Shown piece after piece: positions 18,592-26,888 of a stretch of 64,000 nucleotides of DNA. The stretch is from the NCBI RefSeq assembly GCF_014695375.1, contig NZ_JACJOG010000041.1, forward strand, positions 172,553 through 236,552, written 5' to 3'. The notes beneath the pieces are model-generated. The model searched no databases, had not been told where the DNA came from, and was given only the letters and a program-made list of their open reading frames with translations. The stretch's first letter is position 1, and each line of letters begins with the position of its first letter. The DNA comes from Coleofasciculus sp. FACHB-T130. Lineage in GTDB: Bacteria > Cyanobacteriota > Cyanobacteriia > Cyanobacteriales > FACHB-T130. The translations under genes were made by a program, and so were the position numbers.

Positions 18592-18990
18592 GTGGCATTA
18601 TCCAGAGCAAATCGACTCAGGCACCGGCAAGATTTTACCGCTGTGTACCAGAGTGGTCTGCGTCGCAACGCCCCTCACTTTGCTTTAAGAGCGTTGAGGC
18701 AATCAAGCGGCGCGAAGGGCATGAAAACTGCTGAAGTGATGCCAACCCGCATCGGCATCTCCATCAGCCAAAAAGTCAGCAAGCGAGCAGTCATCCGGAA
18801 CCGGATCAAGCGACGGATTCGGGCAGCGATTCGTCAGATATTACCTCGCATTGCACCTGGCTGGCGGTTGGTCATCGTTGTGCGACCCATAGCAGTGGAG
18901 TGCGATTATGGTCAAATTTTGCGAGAATTAGAGCAGTTGTTGGCAGAAGCAGAGGTACTCAATGGGCATCAAAGAGGAAACCTTCTATGA
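18592..18990 (+). CDS. rnpA: Ribonuclease P protein component
   Basis: Protein subunit of RNase P, which helps the catalytic RNA cleave the 5' leader of pre-tRNA. The 132-residue frame contains ANRLRHRQDFTAVYQSG at the start and the family signature KRAVIRNRIKRRIRAAIR near 80-97. Start: GTG 18592 (VALSRANRL) is preceded by AGGAGG and CGGAG. The upstream ATG 18535 lies inside the hairpin that follows rpmH and would add 19 residues the family lacks. The 3' end overlaps the next gene by 29 bp. Confidence 0.95.
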   Translation: MALSRANRLRHRQDFTAVYQSGLRRNAPHFALRALRQSSGAKGMKTAEVMPTRIGISISQKVSKRAVIRNRIKRRIRAAIRQILPRIAPGWRLVIVVRPIAVECDYGQILRELEQLLAEAEVLNGHQRGNLL

Positions 18991-19357
18991 AGGCGGTCCC
19001 CACATAGGTGATTTGATTATTAATATCCTGCTGGGATTTACAGTCATCTGTATACCTCTGACGGTAGGGGCAATTGTGAGAGCGCTTTGGTTGCGCTACC
19101 GGATTACAACTCGTCGTATCTCGGTAACGGGTGGTTGGATGGGACGCGATCGCACCGACATTATCTACTCAGAAATTGTTAATGTCGTGAAGGTTCCCCG
19201 TGGAATTGGTCTCTGGGGCGATATGGTAGTCACTCTTCGAGATGGCAGTCGCCTGGAACTCAGAGCCTTACCTCGATTCCGGGAAATTTATGACTACATC
19301 AACGAGAAAATGGCAGCCAGAACCGGCAAACCAGCGGATGGTTCCGCGAGTCGATAG
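18962..19357 (+). CDS. PH-domain (DUF304-type) membrane protein
   Basis: A 131-residue protein with one membrane segment at about 15-42 (NILLGFTVICIPLTVGAIV) and a following PH-like domain (about 47-118: RISVTGGWMGRDRTDIIYSEI, RDGSRLELRALPR). Such small bacterial PH proteins sit at the membrane; no reaction is known. The gene overlaps rnpA by 29 bp and precedes yidC, an arrangement conserved in cyanobacteria, which suggests a link with membrane-protein insertion. The product ends in a short polar tail. Confidence 0.88.
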   Translation: MGIKEETFYEGGPHIGDLIINILLGFTVICIPLTVGAIVRALWLRYRITTRRISVTGGWMGRDRTDIIYSEIVNVVKVPRGIGLWGDMVVTLRDGSRLELRALPRFREIYDYINEKMAARTGKPADGSASR

Positions 19358-19537
19358 AATTGCCTCAAAAGTCAAGAAATTTTAGATGCTCGAATTGAAT
19401 TGTCAATGGCTTATCTAAAATTCCCCAGCGACTCTACCCTGGCTTTTGTGTGTTTTATAACCCAAAAATCACAAACATTAGATAACTTAGATTAAGATTC
19501 TCCACAAGCTACTAGCGCCCCCTCTAACTCAGAACGA

Positions 19538-20686
19538 ATGGACTTTGGTATCGGGTTTCTCTCCAATAATGTCATGCTGCCAATCCTGGATTTCTTCTAC
19601 GGGATTGTGCCTAGCTATGGTCTCGCCATCGTGGCGCTGACACTTGTAATTCGCTTTGCTCTCTATCCCCTGAGTGCTGGCTCCATTCGCAATATGCGGC
19701 GGATGAAAGTTTCCCAACCGCTGATGAAAAAGCGACAAGAAGAAATTCAGAAGCTTTACAAGGACGATCCTGCAAAACAGCAGGAGGAAATGAGCAAGCT
19801 GTTCAAAGAATTTGGCAATCCCTTAGCCGGGTGCTTCCCCGTGTTGCTGCAAATGCCGATTCTCTTTGCATTGTTTGCCACCTTGCGGGGATCGCCATTC
19901 TCGGATGTGAACTACACGGTCAATTTGCAAATCTTTCCTCAAGAACAAATTGAACGGATTCAGCCGCAAGCTTTCGTGACAGCGCCACAAAACATTTACT
20001 TTTCAGATGGCGTTCATGCCCCGATTGCGGCGCTGCTGCCGGGAGGGAACCGCCTGACGGTTGGGGAAAAGGCTAAAATTGAATTTCAAACCGTGGAGGG
20101 CAAACCCCTTCGGGAACTCCTCGCCGACTATCCTGAAACTAAGCTGATTCCCCGCTGGAAGGTCACTAAAGGCGAAGAACGGGTACAGGTGAATGAAGAT
20201 GGCAGCGTGGAAGCTCTTCAGCCTGGGGAAGTCACCGTTCAGGGAACAGTTCCAGGACTAGCGGCAGATAAAGGATTTCTCTTTATTGATGCGTTAGGTC
20301 GTGTGGGCGCTTTTGATGAAGACGGAACCATTCACTGGGATATTATCGGCATGGTGCTATTCTTTGGCATCAGTTTGTATCTCAACCAGGTTCTCTCCGG
20401 ACAGAACGATTCCAGCGATGCAAACGCCCAGCAGGCTACGGTCAACAAAATTACCCCAATCCTCTTTTCTGGGATGTTTTTGTTCTTCCCGCTGCCAGCA
20501 GGGGTGTTGATGTACATGGTCATTGCTAACATTTTCCAAACTGCTCAGACGTTTATTTTGTCGCGCGAACCCCTACCAGAAAACCTTCAGAAAATGGTAG
20601 AAGTTCAAGAAAAAGAAACGAAAGCAAAGGAAAGAGAAGCACTTCCCTTTGAACCAGGTCGTTCTAAGAAAAAGGCTTCGAGTTAG
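19538..20686 (+). CDS. yidC: Membrane protein insertase YidC/Oxa1
   Basis: YidC inserts proteins into the plasma and probably thylakoid membranes. The 382-residue protein has hydrophobic helices at about 18-45, 103-122 ([19 protein letters not shown]), 270-288 and 305-335, and a charged cytosolic loop with [11 protein letters not shown]. The C-terminus is basic (GRSKKKASS), as in forms that contact ribosomes. Between helices 2 and 3 is a large external insert (about 125-265). Part of it ([17 protein letters not shown]) looks like a bacterial Ig-like (BIG2) strand pattern, which seems to be a cyanobacterial feature. It lies two bp before jag. Confidence 0.95.
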   Translation: MDFGIGFLSNNVMLPILDFFYGIVPSYGLAIVALTLVIRFALYPLSAGSIRNMRRMKVSQPLMKKRQEEIQKLYKDDPAKQQEEMSKLFKEFGNPLAGCFPVLLQMPILFALFATLRGSPFSDVNYTVNLQIFPQEQIERIQPQAFVTAPQNIYFSDGVHAPIAALLPGGNRLTVGEKAKIEFQTVEGKPLRELLADYPETKLIPRWKVTKGEERVQVNEDGSVEALQPGEVTVQGTVPGLAADKGFLFIDALGRVGAFDEDGTIHWDIIGMVLFFGISLYLNQVLSGQNDSSDANAQQATVNKITPILFSGMFLFFPLPAGVLMYMVIANIFQTAQTFILSREPLPENLQKMVEVQEKETKAKEREALPFEPGRSKKKASS

Positions 20687-20688
20687 CT

Positions 20689-21204
20689 ATGAGCGATCGC
20701 AGAATGCAGCGGGGTCAGCAGTGGCTAGAGCAACTCCTGCAACTAGCCAAATTTCCTACCGGCGTTAAAGAAACCGCAATCCAAACGATTCCACAAAGCA
20801 GCGACTCCTCCCAAGCAGAATTAGAAACTTACTGGTTGACAATCGACGAAACCAAACTAACATCCGCACAAATTCAAGCCTTAGTAGGTTCTGAAGGTGC
20901 GACTCTTGATGCCATCCAGTACCTTGCTAATGCCATTTTGAACTTGGGTCAAGAGCGGGAGGAGCAGACAGCTTACACCATTGAACTTGATGGCTATCGC
21001 GCTCGGCGTCAAGCGGAACTTCAGGAACTTGCTGAGGATGCCGCTCAGCAAGTTCGCTCTTCTGGTCAAGAATTTGAAATAAAATCCTTGTCTTCAGCAG
21101 AGCGGCGTCAAGTTCATACTTTTTTCCAAGAGTGCGACGATTTAGAAACCTATAGTCGGGGTCAAGAACCAGACCGGCGTCTGGTTGTACGATTAAAAAA
21201 TTAA
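20689..21204 (+). CDS. jag: Jag/KhpB-like RNA-binding protein (KH-R3H)
   Basis: A 171-residue protein. A jag-type KH domain covers about 50-95, with the loop GSEGATLDAIQYLANAIL. An R3H domain follows at about 115-171, with RRQVHTFFQE (Arg-x3-His core). It binds RNA and in other bacteria pairs with KhpA. It starts two bp after yidC, so the two are co-transcribed. The N-terminal about 45 residues are cyanobacteria-like and helical. The Jag_N domain of Gram-positive homologues is missing. Confidence 0.9.
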   Translation: MSDRRMQRGQQWLEQLLQLAKFPTGVKETAIQTIPQSSDSSQAELETYWLTIDETKLTSAQIQALVGSEGATLDAIQYLANAILNLGQEREEQTAYTIELDGYRARRQAELQELAEDAAQQVRSSGQEFEIKSLSSAERRQVHTFFQECDDLETYSRGQEPDRRLVVRLKN

Positions 21205-21209
21205 GACTT

Positions 21210-21255
21210 AAAAAAGGAAAATGAGAAATAATTTTATTTTTTATTTTCCTTTTTT
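21210..21255 (+). terminator. Hairpin between jag and DUF177 gene
   Basis: AAAAAAGGAAAAT pairs with ATTTTCCTTTTTT over a 20-nt AT-rich loop, with the T-rich arm downstream. It starts just after the jag stop codon; AT content makes it weak. Confidence 0.5.
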
Positions 21256-21284
21256 AATCGGGTTGGAAGGATGGCTGAAGCATT

Positions 21285-21791
21285 ATGAAGGCGATTTATA
21301 TTCCTGGGCTTCTGAAAGCGCCAGAGCGCTCAGAAGTCATTCAAATTGATGAGTTTTTACCAGAACTGGAAACTTTGACGCCCGTGCGCGGACAGATAAA
21401 AGTTTCCCATCAAGGAAATTACCTGGATGTTTCTGTGAAAGCAGAAGCAATTGTCACTCTCACTTGTCATCGTTGCTTGCAACAGTATAATCACCGTCTA
21501 GCTATCAACACATCAGAAATGATTTGGTTAGATGAAGCGGCTGAGCAACCAGACACAGGGCCTGTAGAACGAGAAACACCACTCGAAGATTTGTTGGAAA
21601 TGCTGCCGCCACAGGGTCATTTTCAGCCTGATGTTTGGCTATACGAACAAATGTGTTTGGCAATTCCCCCAAGGCAGCTTTGTGACAAAGATTGTTCGGG
21701 GATTCAACCAGCAAATACTAATGGCTCGGACAGTTTATCTGACCGCCGATGGGAAGCTTTAAAAGCACTCAAAAAACAATTTCCCAAATAG
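21285..21791 (+). CDS. DUF177 (YceD-type) protein with cysteine pairs
   Basis: A 168-residue protein of the DUF177/YceD family. In other bacteria the family precedes rpmF and is linked with 23S rRNA or ribosome metabolism; in plants it affects plastid 23S rRNA. Visible features are TLTCHRCLQQYNH (CxxC, near 64-76) and a C-terminal CDKDCSGI, which could bind zinc together. It lies in the yidC-jag cluster, as in many cyanobacteria. The exact activity is not established here. Confidence 0.88.
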   Translation: MKAIYIPGLLKAPERSEVIQIDEFLPELETLTPVRGQIKVSHQGNYLDVSVKAEAIVTLTCHRCLQQYNHRLAINTSEMIWLDEAAEQPDTGPVERETPLEDLLEMLPPQGHFQPDVWLYEQMCLAIPPRQLCDKDCSGIQPANTNGSDSLSDRRWEALKALKKQFPK

Positions 21792-22067
21792 TCAGCCGTC
21801 AGTGGTGAGCGGTCAGCGGCAAGAAACAAACAAATTAAGGGAACAAGTATCGCCCTTCCATATACGAACTGAACCACTAAGGCGAGATGCTTTTTCTTGG
21901 TTTTTACAAGTAGTTGGCAACTAATCAAGCAACAATGATTGTACGGGCGGGTTAAATGGAGAGAGTTTTGGGTTGCCAAGATTTTTGTTCGCGCCCCTAC
22001 CAACTGACCACTGACCTGGAGACGCGACAACCGCAAGTCTTCTACCAACTGACATCCTATAACAGCT

Positions 22068-23597
22068 ATGAGCTTCAGTGAAGAGTTTGAACTGCTGCTA
22101 CGCGCCCGATATCCATTAATTTATATTCCAACTCCCGAAGAGGAACGAGTAGAAGTAGCGATCGCGCAGGTAGCTCAACGGTTAGGCGATCGCCCAGTCT
22201 ATATCTGGGATTTTGTCGATGGCTATCAGGGCAACCCCAACGATGCCGGTTTTGGACGACGCAATCCGGTTCAAGCATTAGAATTTGTAGAAAAAGTGGC
22301 AGCATCTGCCCCAGGAATCTTTATTTTGCGGGATTTTTCCCGTTTTTTAGAAGATATATCAGTTTATCGCAAGCTGAGGAATCTGTCACGGCGTCTGAAA
22401 TCCCAGCCGAAAAATATTGTCATCGTCGCGCCGCAAATTGCCATTCCAACGGACTTGAGTGAAGTCTTAACCATCCTGGAGTTTCCGTTGCCAGCGCCAG
22501 CTGAGATCAAGACAGAAGTGGAACGCTTACTCGGTGCCACAGGTAAATCCCTCACCAGCAAAATTTTGGATGAACTGGTGCGTTCCTGCCAAGGGCTATC
22601 GATGGAACGGATTCGTCGTGTCTTGGCACGCGCGATCGCGACTCACGGCGAATTGCGCCCTGAAGACGTGGAACTGGTGCTGGAAGAAAAGCGTCAAACC
22701 ATTCGCCAGACGCAAATATTAGAGTTTTATTCGAGTAGCGAGAAAATTTCTGATATTGGCGGCTTAGATAACCTAAAAGACTGGCTGCTGCGGCGTGGTG
22801 GTTCCTTTTCAGAACGCGCAAGGCAATATGGTCTACCTTATCCCAGAGGGTTACTCCTAGTAGGAATTCAGGGAACCGGAAAATCGCTGACGGCAAAAGC
22901 GATCGCCCATCATTGGCACTTACCTTTATTACGCTTAGATGTAGGGCGTCTTTTTGGAGGATTGGTGGGAGAATCGGAATCTCGCACTCGGCAAATGATT
23001 CAACTAGCAGAAGCTTTAGCTCCTTGCGTACTGTGGATCGATGAAATTGACAAAGCTTTCTCTGGCATTGATGGCAAAAGCGATGCCGGAACAACTAGCC
23101 GCGTCTTTGGTACCTTTATTACTTGGCTGGCAGAAAAAACTTCACCTGTATTCGTCGTGGCGACTGCTAACAATATTCAAGCTTTACCCCCGGAAATGCT
23201 TCGCAAAGGCAGATTTGATGAAATCTTTTTTGTGGGTTTGCCCGAACAAGAGGAACGTCGCGCCATTTTTGCGGTACACTTATCCAGGCTGCGGCCTCAC
23301 AACTTGAGTAGTTACGATCTCGATCGGGTAGCATACGAAACCCCCGATTTTTCTGGGGCAGAAATTGAGCAAACCTTGATAGAAGCGATGCACATTGGCT
23401 TTAGCCAGAATCGAGACTTCACTACCGATGATATTTTAGAAGCCGCCAGTCAGATTGTGCCCCTAGCTCGGACTGCCCAAGAGCAAATCCAGTTTTTGCA
23501 AGATTGGGCAGCCGCCGGTAAAGCCCGTATGGCATCGAGACACAGCCCTTTGAGTAGTCGCTTTCATCAGCTGCAACAACCGGAATCACAAGCATGA
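22068..23597 (+). CDS. ycf46: Ycf46-like AAA ATPase
   Basis: A 509-residue AAA protein. The N-terminal about 220 residues are the characteristic Ycf46 region ([20 protein letters not shown]). The AAA module follows at about 230-460: Walker A GIQGTGKS (about 265-272), Walker [12 protein letters not shown] (about 323-333), and the arginine region [14 protein letters not shown]. Ycf46 is conserved in cyanobacteria and red-algal plastids and has been linked to inorganic-carbon use; that role is from the literature, not visible here. The ATGA overlap with the next gene implies translational coupling. Confidence 0.92.
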   Translation: MSFSEEFELLLRARYPLIYIPTPEEERVEVAIAQVAQRLGDRPVYIWDFVDGYQGNPNDAGFGRRNPVQALEFVEKVAASAPGIFILRDFSRFLEDISVYRKLRNLSRRLKSQPKNIVIVAPQIAIPTDLSEVLTILEFPLPAPAEIKTEVERLLGATGKSLTSKILDELVRSCQGLSMERIRRVLARAIATHGELRPEDVELVLEEKRQTIRQTQILEFYSSSEKISDIGGLDNLKDWLLRRGGSFSERARQYGLPYPRGLLLVGIQGTGKSLTAKAIAHHWHLPLLRLDVGRLFGGLVGESESRTRQMIQLAEALAPCVLWIDEIDKAFSGIDGKSDAGTTSRVFGTFITWLAEKTSPVFVVATANNIQALPPEMLRKGRFDEIFFVGLPEQEERRAIFAVHLSRLRPHNLSSYDLDRVAYETPDFSGAEIEQTLIEAMHIGFSQNRDFTTDDILEAASQIVPLARTAQEQIQFLQDWAAAGKARMASRHSPLSSRFHQLQQPESQA

Positions 23598-24076
23598 GTT
23601 GGTCGGGTTTAGCAAAATTTATAATTGGTTTCTTCCTAGCGATCGTCCTCCTCGCTGTGGGTGGTGGTGCTACCGCCTATTACTTCTTAACTAAACTGTC
23701 GGCTCCTCCGCCCAAGCCGGTTTATGCAAATGATAAACCAGAGGTAAAAGCCAAAGCTTCTCCTGGCGCTGTCAAGACAACATCGGCGTCCTCCGCTCAA
23801 CCCAACCCAACGCCGACGCCCAGCACTGCTCCTGCTAAAGTGCTAGAACCTGGAGCGTATACCGCTCGCGTTACCTGGCGCGAAGGTTTAAGCTTACGAG
23901 AGGCACCAACTTTGGAAGCCAACCGCGTCGGTGGGGTCGGATACAATCAGCGGATTGTAGTCATCAAAGAAAGCGATGATAAAAGATGGCAACAGATCCG
24001 TCTGGAAGAGGGCGAACAACAAGGCTGGATCAAAGCCGGTAACATTGAGCGAGTTGAGACAGAACAACAGCAATAG
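23594..24076 (+). CDS. Membrane-anchored SH3-domain protein
   Basis: A 160-residue protein. One transmembrane helix at about 9-31 (IGFFLAIVLLAVGGGATAYYF) is followed by a Pro/Ala/Thr-rich linker (about 35-80). A bacterial SH3-type domain covers about 88-155 (GLSLREAPTLEANRVGGV, WIKAG). The SH3 domain is probably periplasmic and may bind cell wall. It overlaps ycf46 by 4 bp (ATGA). It may connect the ATPase to the envelope, but that is inference from coupling. Confidence 0.87.
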   Translation: MSWSGLAKFIIGFFLAIVLLAVGGGATAYYFLTKLSAPPPKPVYANDKPEVKAKASPGAVKTTSASSAQPNPTPTPSTAPAKVLEPGAYTARVTWREGLSLREAPTLEANRVGGVGYNQRIVVIKESDDKRWQQIRLEEGEQQGWIKAGNIERVETEQQQ

Positions 24077-24204
24077 GCGAAATCTGACAGAGATTTCAGT
24101 GCGGGGGATTGCAGTACAAGTATAGAGTTCCCCCGTTTCTGTAACCTTGGGACGTGTTAAGAAAATTAGCTTAATTTAAATCTTAATTGCAATATTCCAG
24201 CAAC

Positions 24205-24240
24205 TTTTCAACCTACTAAAGTCTGGTGGTAGGTTGAAAA
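24205..24240 (+). terminator. Perfect inverted repeat after the ycf46 operon
   Basis: TTTTCAACCTAC and GTAGGTTGAAAA (12-bp perfect arms, 12-nt loop). It lies about 130 bp after the SH3 gene and 45 bp before a small membrane gene. Confidence 0.6.
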
Positions 24241-24285
24241 ACTGTAAGTCACAGCTATTTTTAACTTGGCTGCTGGAGCGCAACA

Positions 24286-24456
24286 ATGTTCAATAAAAAC
24301 TCTCATCAAGATTTATTAGGATCTGCCGTTATCGCGGCATTGGGTGCTGGTATCGTTACTTCTTTTGCTGTAAGTCAAGGTCAACACCCGCTCGTAGCTT
24401 TAGGCATTACTGGTGTAGCGGTGATAGTTGCCTTAATTTTTGATGCTAAGGTTTAG
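24286..24456 (+). CDS. Small hydrophobic membrane protein (56 aa)
   Basis: An ATG frame of 56 codons, with GGAG at 24274-24277. Its sequence starts with polar MFNKNSHQD, followed by two hydrophobic segments (about 11-30, LGSAVIAALGAGIVTSFAV, and about 36-53, LVALGITGVAVIVALIF) joined by a short SQGQHP turn. It is probably a two-helix membrane hairpin. No family was recognised. The good ribosome-binding site, codon use and sharp hydrophobic pattern support it as a real gene. It sits between the SH3 gene and the peptidoglycan-binding cluster. Confidence 0.65.
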   Translation: MFNKNSHQDLLGSAVIAALGAGIVTSFAVSQGQHPLVALGITGVAVIVALIFDAKV

Positions 24457-24644
24457 TTTAATCGCTGAAAACGTCTAGAGTTTCTCAAAAACAAGACCTA
24501 GAAACCATCTAGCTTAAAGTATTCTCTCTGTAGTTAGTAAACAAAAAACGTGAAAATAACGTAAAATAAGCCAAAAATAGCAGTTAAAACTTCTCTGAAA
24601 ACTTCAGTGAGTGGATTAGCTGCTAAGAGTTTTGCAGGACAAGA

Positions 24645-25523
24645 ATGGAGACACTTGCCTATCTTTATGTAGCAGTAGCTTACGAGGAAACGACAGATCC
24701 TCTGGCTTTTCCAGTTATAGAAAAGTTAGAACTTTTTAAGGATCTCAATCGGCAAAAGCTTTCTAGCACCGCGACAAGCTATCTACTATCGCTGGCTCTA
24801 AATCTAGCTTTCCTCAGTTTGCTCCACAGTGCTAGCGCAATACAGATAGAGGATAGGGGTGCTGAAGTGACGGCTTTGCAAACAAACTTGATGGCAGCCA
24901 ACTACTATAAGGGACCTGTCACTGGATACTACGGCAAGTTGACCGAGGCAGCGGTGAGGCGTTTCCAAGCGATCAGTGACTTAGATGCTGACGGCATCGC
25001 GGGTTCGGAGACCCTAGAAGCATTAAAGCGATATCTGGAGAGCAAAAGCAAGAAAAGTAAGCAGTCGCACAACACTCCGCAGACGAGTGCAATGAACATT
25101 GGTAAGCGCGGGTTGCGACTGGGCGATCGCGGTCGGGAAGTCATCGAAGCTCAGCAAAGGCTGAAAGCGGCTGGTTTTGATCCGGGTTCTATTGATGGAA
25201 AATTTGGCTGGAAAACAGAGCAAGCTGTGAAGCGCTTTCAAGTGGCGAGGGGTTTAAAGATTGACGGCATTATGGGGCGGGAAACCTGGTTTGCTGCCGG
25301 GTATCTTGCGACTTCAAATTCTCCTTACTCGGTGATCGTAATGGCTGAGACTACCGAAACGCTGCGCCAAGTGCGCCAGTATGTGCCGAATGCTTATCTG
25401 GATACTTCCAGTAGCGATTCAAATATTCAGGCAGGAGCATTTGCCACTGAGTCTGGGGCAGAACGTCAGTCAGAGATGTTGCGATCGCAAGGACTGAATG
25501 CACGAGTGGTATATCGTCGATAG
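24645..25523 (+). CDS. Peptidoglycan-binding protein, first of three paralogues
   Basis: A 292-residue protein. It opens with the motif METLAYLYVAVAYEE, conserved in all three neighbours, then has a hydrophobic segment at about 43-65. Two PG_binding_1 domains follow, at about 68-125 and 158-215, each with the RFQ...DGI.G..T signature. The C-terminal about 65 residues (from NSPYSVIV) end in GLNARVVYRR and resemble a SPOR-like fold, with GAFATESGAERQ. It probably anchors or senses cell wall from the inner membrane. No catalytic domain is visible. Confidence 0.85.
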   Translation: METLAYLYVAVAYEETTDPLAFPVIEKLELFKDLNRQKLSSTATSYLLSLALNLAFLSLLHSASAIQIEDRGAEVTALQTNLMAANYYKGPVTGYYGKLTEAAVRRFQAISDLDADGIAGSETLEALKRYLESKSKKSKQSHNTPQTSAMNIGKRGLRLGDRGREVIEAQQRLKAAGFDPGSIDGKFGWKTEQAVKRFQVARGLKIDGIMGRETWFAAGYLATSNSPYSVIVMAETTETLRQVRQYVPNAYLDTSSSDSNIQAGAFATESGAERQSEMLRSQGLNARVVYRR

Positions 25524-25585
25524 AGAGTGCGATTTGATGCAATCAATCGGCTAGACTGGCGTTAAAATCTATGCTGTAAAAAGTA

Positions 25586-26815
25586 ATGGAAACCCTTGCC
25601 TATCTTCATCTAGCCTTAGTCTACGAAACACCTGTACAAGAAGCCGGTGTTTCTCCGGTTGGGGAAAACCAGGAATTTCTGACCGGATTGAATTGGAAAA
25701 AACTTTCTAGCCACGCAACGATTCATTTTCTATCGATTGCCGTTGCCTTAGCGATGCTAGGAATCTCTTCTCAGGCGTTAGCACAGAGAACGCTAAAACA
25801 AGGCGATCGCGGTTCTGAGGTACGCGCATTACAACAGCAGTTACAGGCGCGAGGCTTTAGTGTGCCCGCCACTGGAAATTTTGGCTCGCAAACTAAAAAT
25901 GCGGTGATTCGATTCCAGCAAGCCAATCGGCTCACACCAGATGGGATTGTGGGTCGAGGAACGAGGGCAGAATTATTTAATCAAGTTAGACCGACTATAA
26001 GCCAAAGCTTCAACAATGACCCGTTTACCCTGCCACCTCCGGACAGAACTCTGGACTCGCTTCCGGAAAACCCTACACTGTCTCCTCCCAACATCCCTAC
26101 ACTGAGAGCAGAAAATATCTATCCAGAAGATATCTATTCAGAAAATACCTATTCAGAAAATACCTATTCAGACATTAGGCTTGTCCAAGAACAGTTAGCA
26201 CAGGCAGGATTCAACCCCGGTCGTATTGATGGAGTATTTGGTCGAAATACGGCGCAAGCTCTCAGGGAGTTCCAGGCAAGTGTAGGTTTATCCCCCAGCG
26301 GGACGATTACTTCAGAAACGCTGCGGGCACTAGACGACTACGTTGCCGGTCGTCCAAGTCAACAACTAAGCGACTACAGCAACCGGAACGACAGGAGTCG
26401 GAGAAGTCTCCAACCTGGCGATCGCGGTTCCGAGGTTGAGGATCTCCAACGGCGATTGAGCGATCAAGGCTTCAACCCTGATCGCATTGATGGGGTTTAT
26501 GGTCCCGCTACCCAGCGAGCTGTCAGGCGGTTTCAGCAAGCTCGGCGTTTATACCCTGACGGCATTGCAGATGCACGAACTCTACAGGAATTAGGAATTA
26601 ATTTTGCCGAGAATCGCTACGTGGTAGTCGTACCAGGGAATTACACAACATTGAATAAAGTCCTCCGCTATGTACCGAATGCGGATCTGGGGCCGAAATC
26701 GAAACGAGGTTCCTATGTAAATGCCGGGGCATTTTCCAATCGGCAGCTTGCCGAAAGCCGCTCCGAGCTACTGCGATCGCGCGGACTAGATGCACGGGTG
26801 GTATATCGCCCCTAG
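25586..26815 (+). CDS. Peptidoglycan-binding protein, second of three paralogues
   Basis: A 409-residue paralogue, beginning METLAYLHLALVYE, with a hydrophobic segment at about 48-66. PG_binding_1 domains lie at about 72-128, 195-245 and 273-330. A Pro/Asn-rich linker at about 133-185 includes tandem EN(I/T)YSE-type units (26110-26170). The C-terminal about 65 residues match the SPOR-like end of the first paralogue (GAFSNRQLAESRSELL, ARVVYRP). It lies 62 bp after the first paralogue, so the genes may be co-transcribed. Confidence 0.85.
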   Translation: METLAYLHLALVYETPVQEAGVSPVGENQEFLTGLNWKKLSSHATIHFLSIAVALAMLGISSQALAQRTLKQGDRGSEVRALQQQLQARGFSVPATGNFGSQTKNAVIRFQQANRLTPDGIVGRGTRAELFNQVRPTISQSFNNDPFTLPPPDRTLDSLPENPTLSPPNIPTLRAENIYPEDIYSENTYSENTYSDIRLVQEQLAQAGFNPGRIDGVFGRNTAQALREFQASVGLSPSGTITSETLRALDDYVAGRPSQQLSDYSNRNDRSRRSLQPGDRGSEVEDLQRRLSDQGFNPDRIDGVYGPATQRAVRRFQQARRLYPDGIADARTLQELGINFAENRYVVVVPGNYTTLNKVLRYVPNADLGPKSKRGSYVNAGAFSNRQLAESRSELLRSRGLDARVVYRP

Positions 26816-26888
26816 GCACTGGTATGGTATAGCTAGTTGATGAAATTGACCTTCTTAAACTGTCTATCAAGAGTTTGCCAGTAAAATT

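Noticed and set aside
22552..23094. 180-codon minus-strand open frame
   Set aside because: Antisense to the ycf46-like ATPase, which has Walker A and B motifs.
26110..26170. Possible CRISPR-like short repeats
   Set aside because: Units are in frame (YSEN-type), contiguous and without spacers; they are a protein linker.
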